Below, piece by piece: positions 19,849 to 27,999 of a stretch of DNA of 64,000 nucleotides; the stretch's first letter is position 1; each line of letters opens with the position of its first letter. The position numbers were made by a program, and so were the translations under genes. The notes under the pieces are model-generated. The model was not told the DNA's origin and ran no database searches. It saw only the letters and a list, made by a program, of their open reading frames with translations. The DNA comes from an uncultured Clostridium sp. (GTDB lineage Bacteria > Bacillota > Clostridia > TANB77 > CAG-508). The DNA lies in assembly GCA_900554365.1 (NCBI GenBank), contig USGY01000001.1:62001-126000 (forward strand). The letters are read 5' to 3'.

Positions 19849-21455
19849 TTATATTCTTTAGGATTTACATATAAAGTATGATAATCAGTATAAATTACCA
19901 TTCCTGGATTAGATCCTTTAGGTTTTTTTACAAATCTGGCTTCACAAGTATCTACAGGAACATTAGAAGAAAGTCTAGCTTTACTATGAAATGCTGTTAT
20001 TTCTGCACATTTTATAATTGTACTTTCATCAGGAGTTTTATTATCTAAAACTAAAATAGCATGACTTCCATGTATATCTTTAGTGTGAAACCATATATCA
20101 GTTTTATGAGCATATTTTAGAGTTAGATAATCATTTTCTTTATTATTTCTTCCTACTAAAAATTTAAAACCATCAATATTGTATTTTAATGGATTAAAAG
20201 TAATTGAATTATTTTTAACTAACTTATTTTGTTTGAATTTATTTGATTTATTCTTTTTTATATTTTTCCTTTTTTCTTCAAAAATATTATTTTCAGATAT
20301 TTCATATAAAATAGAAGAAATGTCTGAAATAGAAGTTGCATATTCTAATTCATAAATTATGCTTTCAATATAATTTAAATCTTTTATAGTTTCTTTTTTC
20401 TGTTCAGTTACAACTTCTAAAGCATTTTTTAATTTATGATATTTTTTAAAAAATCTTTTTGCATTTATGTTTGGAGTGTATTTACTGTCTAAAGGTATTT
20501 TTATTAAATTATTATTATCATAATAATTTTCAAGTTCAATTTCTTTGATATTTTTATTTGGAATTTTGTATAAATTAGCAGTTATTAATTCTCCATATAT
20601 TTTATAAATATCCATATTTTCGCAATCTTTTAATTTTTGATTGATATTTTCTAATCTTTTTTTATATTTTTTTTGTGTTAATAAAATAGGCCTTAATACA
20701 TTATTTCTTGCATTTTTCAATTCTTCCATAGTTTCTTTAGAATAATAAAAATCATCTAAGGCAAAGTTTAAATGAAATTTAGAAAATTCTTTATCTGAAG
20801 GTACTAGAAAATAATTTTTATCTTCAATATTTAAATCTAATTTAAAAGAATTTGTTCTATCAATAATATCATTTAAATAATTATCTATTTTTTGTTGTTC
20901 CGTGGTATTTAGCTTTTTTGATATAAAATCTATATATTTTTTACTTACATTGTAATTTGTATTAATACTTGGATATGCATATTTTATATGTGGAATTGCA
21001 ATATGTGTAGCATTCTCATTATTTATACGTTTTAAACAATCAATAATAATTCCTTCATCATTTAATAAAATGATATTACAATGCTTTCCCATTAATTCTA
21101 TGATTAGTTTTGATGTTATAATATCATCTACATCATCAAATCCTTCTAATTCGATAGTCACAATACGCTCTAATCCTTGTGTTATTATATTTTTTATACG
21201 CAAACCAATAATATGTTTACGAAGGACCATACAGAAATTAGGGGCTATTTTAGGGTTACTTTTTGGATGTGTTGTTAAGTGAATTCTGTAGTTTTGAGGA
21301 TTTATACATATATTTAATGCATAATTTATCCCATCTAAATAAAGCCCTAAAACAATTGTTGATGAATTAGGCTGAAAAATCTTATCTATTCTAGCTCCTT
21401 TTAATAATTGAAGTTCAGAAGCTATTGCTTTTGTTGTTATTCCGTCAAATGCCAT
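19845..21455 (-). CDS. rqcH: Ribosome quality-control factor RqcH (NFACT/Rqc2 family)
   Basis: 536 residues. The start MAFDGI is preferred: it is the conserved family N-terminus and has AAAGGACAG upstream, whereas a longer frame to 21500 has no site. NFACT-N is followed by a charged coiled-coil middle and the C-terminal NFACT-R domain with DIWFHTKDIHGSHAIL. The family binds 50S subunits carrying obstructed peptidyl-tRNA and adds C-terminal alanine tails for degradation; older annotations call it fibronectin-binding protein. Its presence shows that the organism has a route for dealing with stalled ribosomes. Confidence 0.92.
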   Translation of the reverse strand: MAFDGITTKAIASELQLLKGARIDKIFQPNSSTIVLGLYLDGINYALNICINPQNYRIHLTTHPKSNPKIAPNFCMVLRKHIIGLRIKNIITQGLERIVTIELEGFDDVDDIITSKLIIELMGKHCNIILLNDEGIIIDCLKRINNENATHIAIPHIKYAYPSINTNYNVSKKYIDFISKKLNTTEQQKIDNYLNDIIDRTNSFKLDLNIEDKNYFLVPSDKEFSKFHLNFALDDFYYSKETMEELKNARNNVLRPILLTQKKYKKRLENINQKLKDCENMDIYKIYGELITANLYKIPNKNIKEIELENYYDNNNLIKIPLDSKYTPNINAKRFFKKYHKLKNALEVVTEQKKETIKDLNYIESIIYELEYATSISDISSILYEISENNIFEEKRKNIKKNKSNKFKQNKLVKNNSITFNPLKYNIDGFKFLVGRNNKENDYLTLKYAHKTDIWFHTKDIHGSHAILVLDNKTPDESTIIKCAEITAFHSKARLSSNVPVDTCEARFVKKPKGSNPGMVIYTDYHTLYVNPKEYK

Positions 21456-21578
21456 TAAAATCTGTCCTTTCTTATAAATTTTGTAAATATATTTTAACAT
21501 AAAAATAATAAAAAATCTATTGATTAAAAAAATTCTTAAGTGTATAATGAGACTGAGATTGTAAGCAAGGAGAATAAA

Positions 21579-23318
21579 ATGGAAGATAATAAAATAAAAA
21601 AAATTTATGAAATTTTAAATAATATACCAGTTACAGAAGATAATGCGGATTTAATAGAAGAAATAAGAGAAGAATTATTAAACCAAGATTATATGGCTGC
21701 CTTAAGTAAAATTAAGGAACTAAACGAAATTCAAAGTAAACAAAGAGAAGATACATCAAATTATATAGAAAAAGAAGATGATGAGGAGGATCAAGGGATA
21801 TATCCTAAACAATTAAGCAATATTCCATTAGAAAGATTATATATTGGAATTTTATTAAATGATCCAAAACAAATTGTAAAATATTATTTTAAATTTGATG
21901 AATGCTATTTTGAAGATCCTAATGTTTTAAATGCATATAAAAGTGTACTATTTACAGAAGGTGGAGCATATAGCTCAGAAGAAGCTAAACAAGATTTTAA
22001 CTTTGCACGTGATAATGAAGAAAGTTATAGATTTAAATCTGAGGTAAAAGCAGAAGTTGCAGATGAAGTTTATGATATGGAAAAAATATATGTTGATTTG
22101 AAAAAATTATTTGTATTAAGAAAAAATTATTTAGCTGTTCCAATAAAAAGTATTCAAGAAAAAATTATAGAAATAACACAATATACTTTATATGATAAAA
22201 TGTCTGTAGAAGAGGTTAAAAGTGCTGTCCAACAGGTAAATGACACTGAAAAGTTTAAAAGAGCAATTTTAAATACAGACCTTACAAATTTTTTAGAAGC
22301 AGGAGATAATAATTTAAGAAATGGATTATCTTTACCATTTCCTATTATGACAAAAGTATTCAAAGGAATAAGAAAAGGTGAAACAATGGCTTTAGCAATG
22401 CCATCAAACTGTGGTAAAAGTAGGCTAACAATAGATATAGCAGCACATATAGCATTAGTTCATAAAAAGAAAGTGCTTATTATATCAAATGAGATGTCAG
22501 AAGAAAAAATGAGACTTTGTTTTATAACAACAATTATAAATAATAAAGCAATTCAAGAATTACATGGACAAAAAGACTTAAGGAAAACCGAAGGTGAATT
22601 ATTAGAGTTTAAGTTTAGAGCAGATAATCCAAATGAAACTAAAGTTGATGAAGATGGCTTTATTGTTAGAATGCCTAATGAAAAACAATCAGAATTTGTA
22701 AAAAGACTTTTAAAAGAATCAACAGAATTTAAAAAAGTTATAGCAGTAACAGATTGGGCTAATAAAGAAACAAGAAATTCAATATATTTTATTAATATAA
22801 CAGACCATACAAACGACGAATTGAAAAAGGTAATTATGAATTATTATTACAAAGAACAAATTGAATATGTATTTTATGATACATTAAAAGCAGATATTGC
22901 AAATATAGGAAATGGAGAAGAAGTAAAGAAAACTGCAACAATATTATCAAATCTCGCACAAAATTTTGATATGTATATTTGTTCAACACTTCAATTACTA
23001 GAAAGTAATACATTACCTGTAAACTTAAATGTTAATGATTTATCAGCTAGTAGAACAGTAAAAGAGGTATTAGACACATTAAGCCTTATAAAACCAATAA
23101 ATAGAGATACTTTACAAAATTATGAATATTCATTAGAAGAAGTTGATACAAAATTTTATGATTTAAAAAAGGAAAAAGATCCTGATATTAGATATTATGC
23201 TTGTGTAATAGATAAAAACAGGGCTGGTGCAAAACCTACATTAGTATTTAAATTGAATTTGGCATATAATGTGTGGGAAGAATTAGGATATTTAAGATTA
23301 AAACAAAATAATAATTAA
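21579..23318 (+). CDS. DnaB/RecA-fold ATPase of unknown role
   Basis: About 579 residues. The start at 21579 is set by AAGGAG at 21568-21573. The N-terminal 250 residues are acidic and helical without a known domain. A P-loop-like AMPSNCGKS near residue 285 is followed by KKVLIISNEMSEEKM, typical of the DnaB C-terminal fold, and a Walker B-like IEYVFYDTLKAD. The order P-loop, sensor strand, Walker B and C-terminal NRAGAKPT fits replicative-helicase-type or KaiC-like ATPases. It is not the housekeeping DnaB: length and N-terminus differ. The downstream alpha/beta hydrolase is 27 bases away. Confidence 0.55.
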   Translation: MEDNKIKKIYEILNNIPVTEDNADLIEEIREELLNQDYMAALSKIKELNEIQSKQREDTSNYIEKEDDEEDQGIYPKQLSNIPLERLYIGILLNDPKQIVKYYFKFDECYFEDPNVLNAYKSVLFTEGGAYSSEEAKQDFNFARDNEESYRFKSEVKAEVADEVYDMEKIYVDLKKLFVLRKNYLAVPIKSIQEKIIEITQYTLYDKMSVEEVKSAVQQVNDTEKFKRAILNTDLTNFLEAGDNNLRNGLSLPFPIMTKVFKGIRKGETMALAMPSNCGKSRLTIDIAAHIALVHKKKVLIISNEMSEEKMRLCFITTIINNKAIQELHGQKDLRKTEGELLEFKFRADNPNETKVDEDGFIVRMPNEKQSEFVKRLLKESTEFKKVIAVTDWANKETRNSIYFINITDHTNDELKKVIMNYYYKEQIEYVFYDTLKADIANIGNGEEVKKTATILSNLAQNFDMYICSTLQLLESNTLPVNLNVNDLSASRTVKEVLDTLSLIKPINRDTLQNYEYSLEEVDTKFYDLKKEKDPDIRYYACVIDKNRAGAKPTLVFKLNLAYNVWEELGYLRLKQNNN

Positions 23319-23345
23319 AGACTTTTTATAAGAACGGAGAAGAGT

Positions 23346-24233
23346 ATGGAATTAATAAATTTCTTTGCAACAGATGGTGTTGAATTAAATGGAGTGTTAT
23401 ATACAAGTCAAGGACAACCTAGTAAAAAGATTATTTTAGCTTTACATGGAATGACAAGTAATTGCTTTAAAAAAAGAGAATCTGAAATAGCTAAAGAGGC
23501 AAATAAAAACGGTATAGATTTTTTTGTCTTTAATAACAGAGGTAGTGAAATTGTAAAATATATTCAAAAAAATATAAATGGAAAAAAGCAAAAAGAACTA
23601 GCAGGAACAGCTTATGAAGATGTTTTAGAAGGATATGAAGACATATTAGGTGCAATTCAAAAGCTAAAAGAGTTAGGATACAAAAATATTTATTTACAAG
23701 GACATAGTTTGGGATGTACTAAAATTGTATATACATATAACAAATTATTAGAACAAAACAATATAGAAATGTTAAATCTCATAAAAGGAATAATATTATT
23801 ATCTTTAGTAGATATTCCATTAGCAATAAAAGTATATTTAAAAGATAAATATATTAAATATTTAGAATATGCTGAAAATAAAGAAAAAAGTGGAAAAGGT
23901 CTAGAATTGATGCCCAAAGAAGCTTTTATACATCCTATAAGTGTAAAAACATTTTTACGCTATGTTAGAGATAATCAAGAAATTGATTTTGCAAATTATG
24001 GAAGAAATGATAATTTGGAAAAATTAAATAATATAAACACTCCATTATTTATGAGATGGGGAAATGATAATGAAATGATTATTCAAAAAGCTGATGAGTT
24101 AGCAACAATGGTAAATAATATTATAAAAAATCCAAATAAAGATATTAATTATATAGATGGTGCAAATCACAGTTATGATAAAAAAGAAACAGATGTTGCA
24201 AAACAAATAATAAATTTTGTTAACAAGTATTAA
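23346..24233 (+). CDS. Alpha/beta hydrolase (serine esterase type)
   Basis: 295 residues. The oxyanion strand reads LALHGMTSN, the nucleophile elbow GHSLGC (near residue 120) and the catalytic His is in GANHSYD near the C-terminus. The overall pattern fits soluble acyl-esterases of the UPF0227/DUF1749 kind. No signal peptide is seen, so it is cytoplasmic. It lies between the DnaB-like ATPase and the Mbeg1-like gene, probably in one transcript. Substrate unknown. Confidence 0.75.
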   Translation: MELINFFATDGVELNGVLYTSQGQPSKKIILALHGMTSNCFKKRESEIAKEANKNGIDFFVFNNRGSEIVKYIQKNINGKKQKELAGTAYEDVLEGYEDILGAIQKLKELGYKNIYLQGHSLGCTKIVYTYNKLLEQNNIEMLNLIKGIILLSLVDIPLAIKVYLKDKYIKYLEYAENKEKSGKGLELMPKEAFIHPISVKTFLRYVRDNQEIDFANYGRNDNLEKLNNINTPLFMRWGNDNEMIIQKADELATMVNNIIKNPNKDINYIDGANHSYDKKETDVAKQIINFVNKY

Positions 24234-24263
24234 TAACAATCAAGAGAAAGGAACAATAACAAA

Positions 24264-25332
24264 ATGGCAAATATTTTTGATTATATGGATTGGAGAGATA
24301 TTAGTTTAGAAAAAGTAGAATTTAATGAAATTGATAATCTTATTTTAGCAAGACTATCTTATTTTCCTTTAGATGGAACTATTGATGATAAAGAAGAAAT
24401 TACTTTAAAAGCAGCATATTATAAAATGCAAAGATTAGGAACAACGGGAAGAATATTACAAGCAGAAGATGTTGAATTATATCCTAGACTTGCCAATAGT
24501 GTAAGATTTGGAAAAGTAAAGTTAACAGAGTTTGTAAACAAAGTTGATCCAGTAGCTGAAAAACAATTTTCTGCAGTTACTGTATTGCTTCCTGATGATA
24601 CAATATATGTGGCATATAGAGGAACTGATAATACAATAGTTGGATGGAAAGAGGATTTCAACATGAGCTTTAGTGATTTAGTTGCATCACAAACAGAAGC
24701 GGTAAATTACTTAGAAAAAATAGCAAATAAATATCCTAAAAAAAGAATGCGTATAGGCCGGACATTCTAAAGGTGGAAATTTAGCTATTTATGCAGCTGT
24801 ATTTTGTAATTCAAAAATTCAAGATAGAATTATAAAAGTATATAATAATGATGGACCAGGATTTTCAGATAAAGTTGTGGAAAGTCCTGAATATACTAAA
24901 ATGATAAAAAAAGTACATACATATATTCCACAAACTTCAATAATAGGAAGATTGTTAAATCATAAAGAAGAAACTACAATAATAAAAAGTACTCAAATGG
25001 GAATAATGCAACATGATTTATATTCTTGGCAGGTGTTAGGAGATAAGTTTGTACGAGATGAATTAACCAATTCAAGTGAATTTATAGACAAAAAAATAAC
25101 TAATTGGCTTCGTGATGTAAGTCCTGAACAAAGAGGAGAATTTTTTGATGTATTATTTGAAATATTAAATGCAACAAATGCCAAAACATTATCAGAAATC
25201 AGTAGTAATTGGTTTTCTAGTGCGAAAGCAATGCTTACAACATATAAAAATTTAGACCCTGAAAGTAAAAAAGTATTAATAGAAACTCTAAAAAATTTAG
25301 GAACAGCATCAACAAAAGATAATGATAAATAA
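24264..25332 (+). CDS. Mbeg1-like (DUF2974) alpha/beta hydrolase, needing a +1 shift at CGG 24759-24761
   Basis: The two frames join to about 355 residues, normal for the DUF2974/Mbeg1-like lipase-type family. Frame one gives 165 codons to RMRIG, then CGG ACA TTC TAA. Skipping C24759 gives GHSKGGNLAIYAA, the family nucleophile elbow (GHSKGGNLA), and the frame continues to 25332. Upstream, TVLLPDDTIYVAYRGTD contains the conserved AYRGTD; downstream YNNDGPGF contains the expected acidic residue. Both halves are otherwise well preserved. Function in bacteria is uncertain (putative lipase/esterase). An AAAGGAAC site precedes the ATG. Confidence 0.88.
24759..24761 (+). other. Putative +1 frameshift site, CGG in the hydrolase nucleophile elbow
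   Basis: The zero-frame codon after GGC is CGG followed by A. Dropping the C gives GGA CAT TCT AAA GGT (GHSKG). In frame, TAA follows two codons after CGG. Confidence 0.75.
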
Positions 25333-25351
25333 AATTGACCATTCATCCTAA

Positions 25352-25412
25352 TTGAAAAAATAATTTATTAAATATATAATGTGAACATCGAAAAAACGAT
25401 GTTCATTTTTTT
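25352..25412 (+). promoter_or_regulatory. accD promoter overlapping a hairpin
   Basis: TTGAAA (25352-25357) and TATAAT (25375-25380), 17-base spacer. TGAACATCG (25382-25390) and CGATGTTCA (25397-25405) form a 9-bp stem followed by seven T, a terminator shape for transcripts from upstream. The predicted start (about 25387) falls inside the left arm, so accD transcripts would lack the hairpin; the palindrome could also be an operator. Confidence 0.6.
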
Positions 25413-25436
25413 AGAATTTTAAGGAGGAATGGTCCT

Positions 25437-26297
25437 TTGATTATAGATAAAATAAGAGAAGCTAATCAAAAAGAAACAATTAGAATAAAAAACGAAAAAG
25501 CATCAGATAAAATGATAGGAAAATGGGTTAAATGCGAAAATTGTAAGGATATTATTTATAAAGAAGATCTACATAACAACTTAAGCATATGCCCAAATTG
25601 TGGTAAACATTTTAGATTATCTGCAAGAAGAAGAATAAAGCAAATTGCAGATGAAGGCACCTTTGAAGAAATTGGAAAAGATATATTAACTAAAGATCCA
25701 TTAAAGTTTGATGGATATTTAAAAAAGGTAGAAAGCTTGAAAGAAAAAACAAAAATTGATGAAGCAATAACTTGTGGAATATGCAAAATAGAGGGGCAAA
25801 AAGTTGTTTTAGGAGTTATGGATGGGAATTTTTTAATGGGAAGTATGGGATCCGCTGTTGGTGAAAAAATAGTTTTGGCTGCTGAAACATCTTTAAAAGA
25901 AAAATTACCTCTTATTTTATTTTGCGTATCTGGTGGTGCAAGAATGCAAGAAGGAATAATATCTTTAATGCAAATGGCAAGAACATCAAGAGCAATTGCA
26001 AAATTAGGAGAAGGAGGAATTTTATATATATCTGTATTAACAGATCCTACAACAGGTGGAGTAACAGCAAGTTTTGCAAGTTTGGGTGATATTATTTTAG
26101 CTGAGCCAAATGCTTTAATAGGTTTTGCTGGTCCAAGAGTAATTGAACAAACAATAAAGCAAAAATTACCAGACGGATTCCAAAGATCAGAATTTTTACT
26201 TGAAAGAGGATTTATTGATAAAATAGTAGAAAGAAAAGATATGAAGAGTACTTTAGCTAAACTTATAAGATTACATACAAGTGAGGTGAAACAATAA
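25437..26297 (+). CDS. accD: Acetyl-CoA carboxylase carboxyltransferase subunit beta
   Basis: 286 residues starting at a TTG codon, supported by AAGGAGG at 25421-25427; the only nearby ATG (25429) opens four codons. An N-terminal zinc ribbon CENC...CPNC is followed by the crotonase-fold carboxyltransferase domain with [10 protein letters not shown] and SGGARMQEG. With AccA it transfers the carboxyl group from biotin to acetyl-CoA to make malonyl-CoA. It overlaps accA by one base (TAATG). AccB and AccC are not in the window. Confidence 0.95.
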   Translation: MIIDKIREANQKETIRIKNEKASDKMIGKWVKCENCKDIIYKEDLHNNLSICPNCGKHFRLSARRRIKQIADEGTFEEIGKDILTKDPLKFDGYLKKVESLKEKTKIDEAITCGICKIEGQKVVLGVMDGNFLMGSMGSAVGEKIVLAAETSLKEKLPLILFCVSGGARMQEGIISLMQMARTSRAIAKLGEGGILYISVLTDPTTGGVTASFASLGDIILAEPNALIGFAGPRVIEQTIKQKLPDGFQRSEFLLERGFIDKIVERKDMKSTLAKLIRLHTSEVKQ

Positions 26298-27079
26298 TGA
26301 TTTCAGCATGGGATAAAGTAATGCTTGCAAGACAATTAGAAAGACCAAAAGCATTAGACTATATAAATTCAATATTTGATGATTTTATAGAATTACATGG
26401 AGATAGAAAATTTGGAGATGACAAAGCTATTGTTGGCGGTATAGCAACATTAAATGGAATGCCTGTAACAGTTATTGGTGAGCAAAAAGGAAAAAATGTA
26501 AAAGAAAATATGGAAAGAAATTTTGGAATGCCAGAACCAGAAGGATATAGAAAAGCATTAAGATTAATGGAACAAGCAGAAAAATTTAAAAGACCAATTA
26601 TTACATTTATAGATACACCAGGTGCTTATCCTGGAATGGGAGCAGAAGAAAGAGGACAAGGAGAAGCTATTGCAACAAATATAATGAAAATGTCAAGATT
26701 GAAAGTTCCAATTATATGTGTAGTTATAGGTGAAGGCTCAAGTGGTGGAGCTTTGGCTATTGGAGTAGGTGATAGATTAGTAATGTTAGGTAATGCAGTA
26801 TATTCAATATTGTCACCTGAAGGATTTGCAAGTATTTTATATAAAGACTCAAGTAAAGCCAAAGATGCAGCAAAAAATATGAAAATAACAGCTCAAGACT
26901 TAAAAAAATTTGGAATAGTAGATAAAATTATTGATGAACCTGAAAATGGAGCTCAAAATGATTTTGAAAGAATAATAAAAGACTTAAAAGAGTATTTAGA
27001 AAATAGCATAAATGAATTACAAAAGTTTGATGTAAAAGAATTACTTGAAAATAGAAATTTAGAAAATTTAAATATATAA
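26297..27079 (+). CDS. accA: Acetyl-CoA carboxylase carboxyltransferase subunit alpha
   Basis: 260 residues; shorter than Proteobacterial AccA because the N-terminal helical region is reduced, which is common in Firmicutes. Conserved segments include [36 protein letters not shown] and [15 protein letters not shown]. It is translationally coupled to accD and followed by fabI after 23 bases, giving a malonyl-CoA/fatty-acid operon. Confidence 0.95.
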   Translation: MISAWDKVMLARQLERPKALDYINSIFDDFIELHGDRKFGDDKAIVGGIATLNGMPVTVIGEQKGKNVKENMERNFGMPEPEGYRKALRLMEQAEKFKRPIITFIDTPGAYPGMGAEERGQGEAIATNIMKMSRLKVPIICVVIGEGSSGGALAIGVGDRLVMLGNAVYSILSPEGFASILYKDSSKAKDAAKNMKITAQDLKKFGIVDKIIDEPENGAQNDFERIIKDLKEYLENSINELQKFDVKELLENRNLENLNI

Positions 27080-27102
27080 AAAGAATTAAGGAGGAATTTT
27101 AA

Positions 27103-27873
27103 ATGATTTTAAAAGGAAAAAAAGTAGTTATTATGGGAGTTAGAAATAAGTGGAGTATTGCATGGGGAGCTGCAAGATCAGCTTATGAACAAGGTGCAGA
27201 AGTAATTTGTACATCAGCAGAAGAAAATGTAGAAAAAGTAAAAAAATTGTTAGAAGAATTACCAGGTGCAAGTGTATATGCTTTAGGAGATGTTAGCGTA
27301 GATGAAAATATTGATAAATGTTTAGATGAAATAAAAAAGGATCATGGAAAAATTGATGGTATTTTACATGCGATAGCTCACGCTTATACAGACGATTTAA
27401 GAAATGATTTTATATTAACATCAAGAGAAGGTTTTGCACATGCTTTAGATGTAAGTAGTTATTCTTTAACAGCAATAGTTAGAAAAGCAATAGAAAAAGA
27501 TATGTTAAATGAAGGTGCAAGTATTGTTGCATATACATATTATGGCTCAGAAAAAGTTGTTGAAGGTTATAATATAATGGGGGTTGCTAAAGCAGCTTTA
27601 GAAACAAGTATTAGATATTTAGCAGAAGATCTTGGTAAAAAAGGATTTAGAATTAATGGAATTTCTGCAGGACCAATAAAAACTTTATCAGCTAAAGGAA
27701 TTAAAGATTTTGGTTCAATATTAACAGTTGTTGAAGAAAAAGCACCATTACATAAAAATGTAACAACAAATCAAGTTGGAGACGCAACAGCATTTTTATT
27801 TAGTGATATGTCAAGTGCAATTACTGGAGAAGTTATTCATGTAGATAATGGATTTTCAATTATGGGAGTATAA
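27103..27873 (+). CDS. fabI: Enoyl-ACP reductase FabI
   Basis: 256 residues, a short-chain dehydrogenase fold. The N-terminus KKVVIMGVRNKWSIAWG is the FabI nucleotide-binding variant; the catalytic Tyr and Lys are in YNIMGVAK (Y-x6-K), and SAGPIKTLSAKGI follows. It reduces trans-2-enoyl-ACP with NAD(P)H in the last step of each elongation cycle. Many Clostridia use the unrelated flavoprotein FabK; here FabI sits in the accDA operon. AAGGAGGAAT precedes the ATG. Confidence 0.93.
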   Translation: MILKGKKVVIMGVRNKWSIAWGAARSAYEQGAEVICTSAEENVEKVKKLLEELPGASVYALGDVSVDENIDKCLDEIKKDHGKIDGILHAIAHAYTDDLRNDFILTSREGFAHALDVSSYSLTAIVRKAIEKDMLNEGASIVAYTYYGSEKVVEGYNIMGVAKAALETSIRYLAEDLGKKGFRINGISAGPIKTLSAKGIKDFGSILTVVEEKAPLHKNVTTNQVGDATAFLFSDMSSAITGEVIHVDNGFSIMGV

Positions 27874-27890
27874 ATAAACATATAAAAAAA

Positions 27891-27921
27891 GTGTTAACAT
27901 TACTTTATGTTAGCATTTTTT
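27891..27921 (+). terminator. Intrinsic terminator after fabI
   Basis: TGTTAACAT (27892-27900) pairs with ATGTTAGCA (27907-27915, one wobble) and is followed by about nine T. Confidence 0.8.
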
Positions 27922-27952
27922 TTTGTTTTTCCTACTAAAAACCTTTAAAAAA

Positions 27953-27982
27953 GTGACAAAATGTTATACAATATTGTAAAAT
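27953..27982 (+). promoter_or_regulatory. Possible recJ promoter with palindrome
   Basis: GTGACA (27953-27958) and TAAAAT (27977-27982), 18-base spacer. The 12-base palindrome TACAATATTGTA at 27967-27978 overlaps the spacer and -10 and may be an operator. Confidence 0.35.
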
Positions 27983-27999
27983 TAGATTAGGAGAGTTTT

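Noticed and set aside
19845..21455. Fibronectin-binding adhesin
   Set aside because: No signal peptide; the NFACT-N and NFACT-R domains identify the cytoplasmic quality-control factor RqcH.
6936..24761. CGG reassigned to another amino acid (as CGG to Trp or Gln in some bacteria)
   Set aside because: Decoding CGG as any single amino acid leaves the ribosome in the wrong frame; stops follow within 3-13 codons. Only a +1 shift or four-base decoding restores the proteins.
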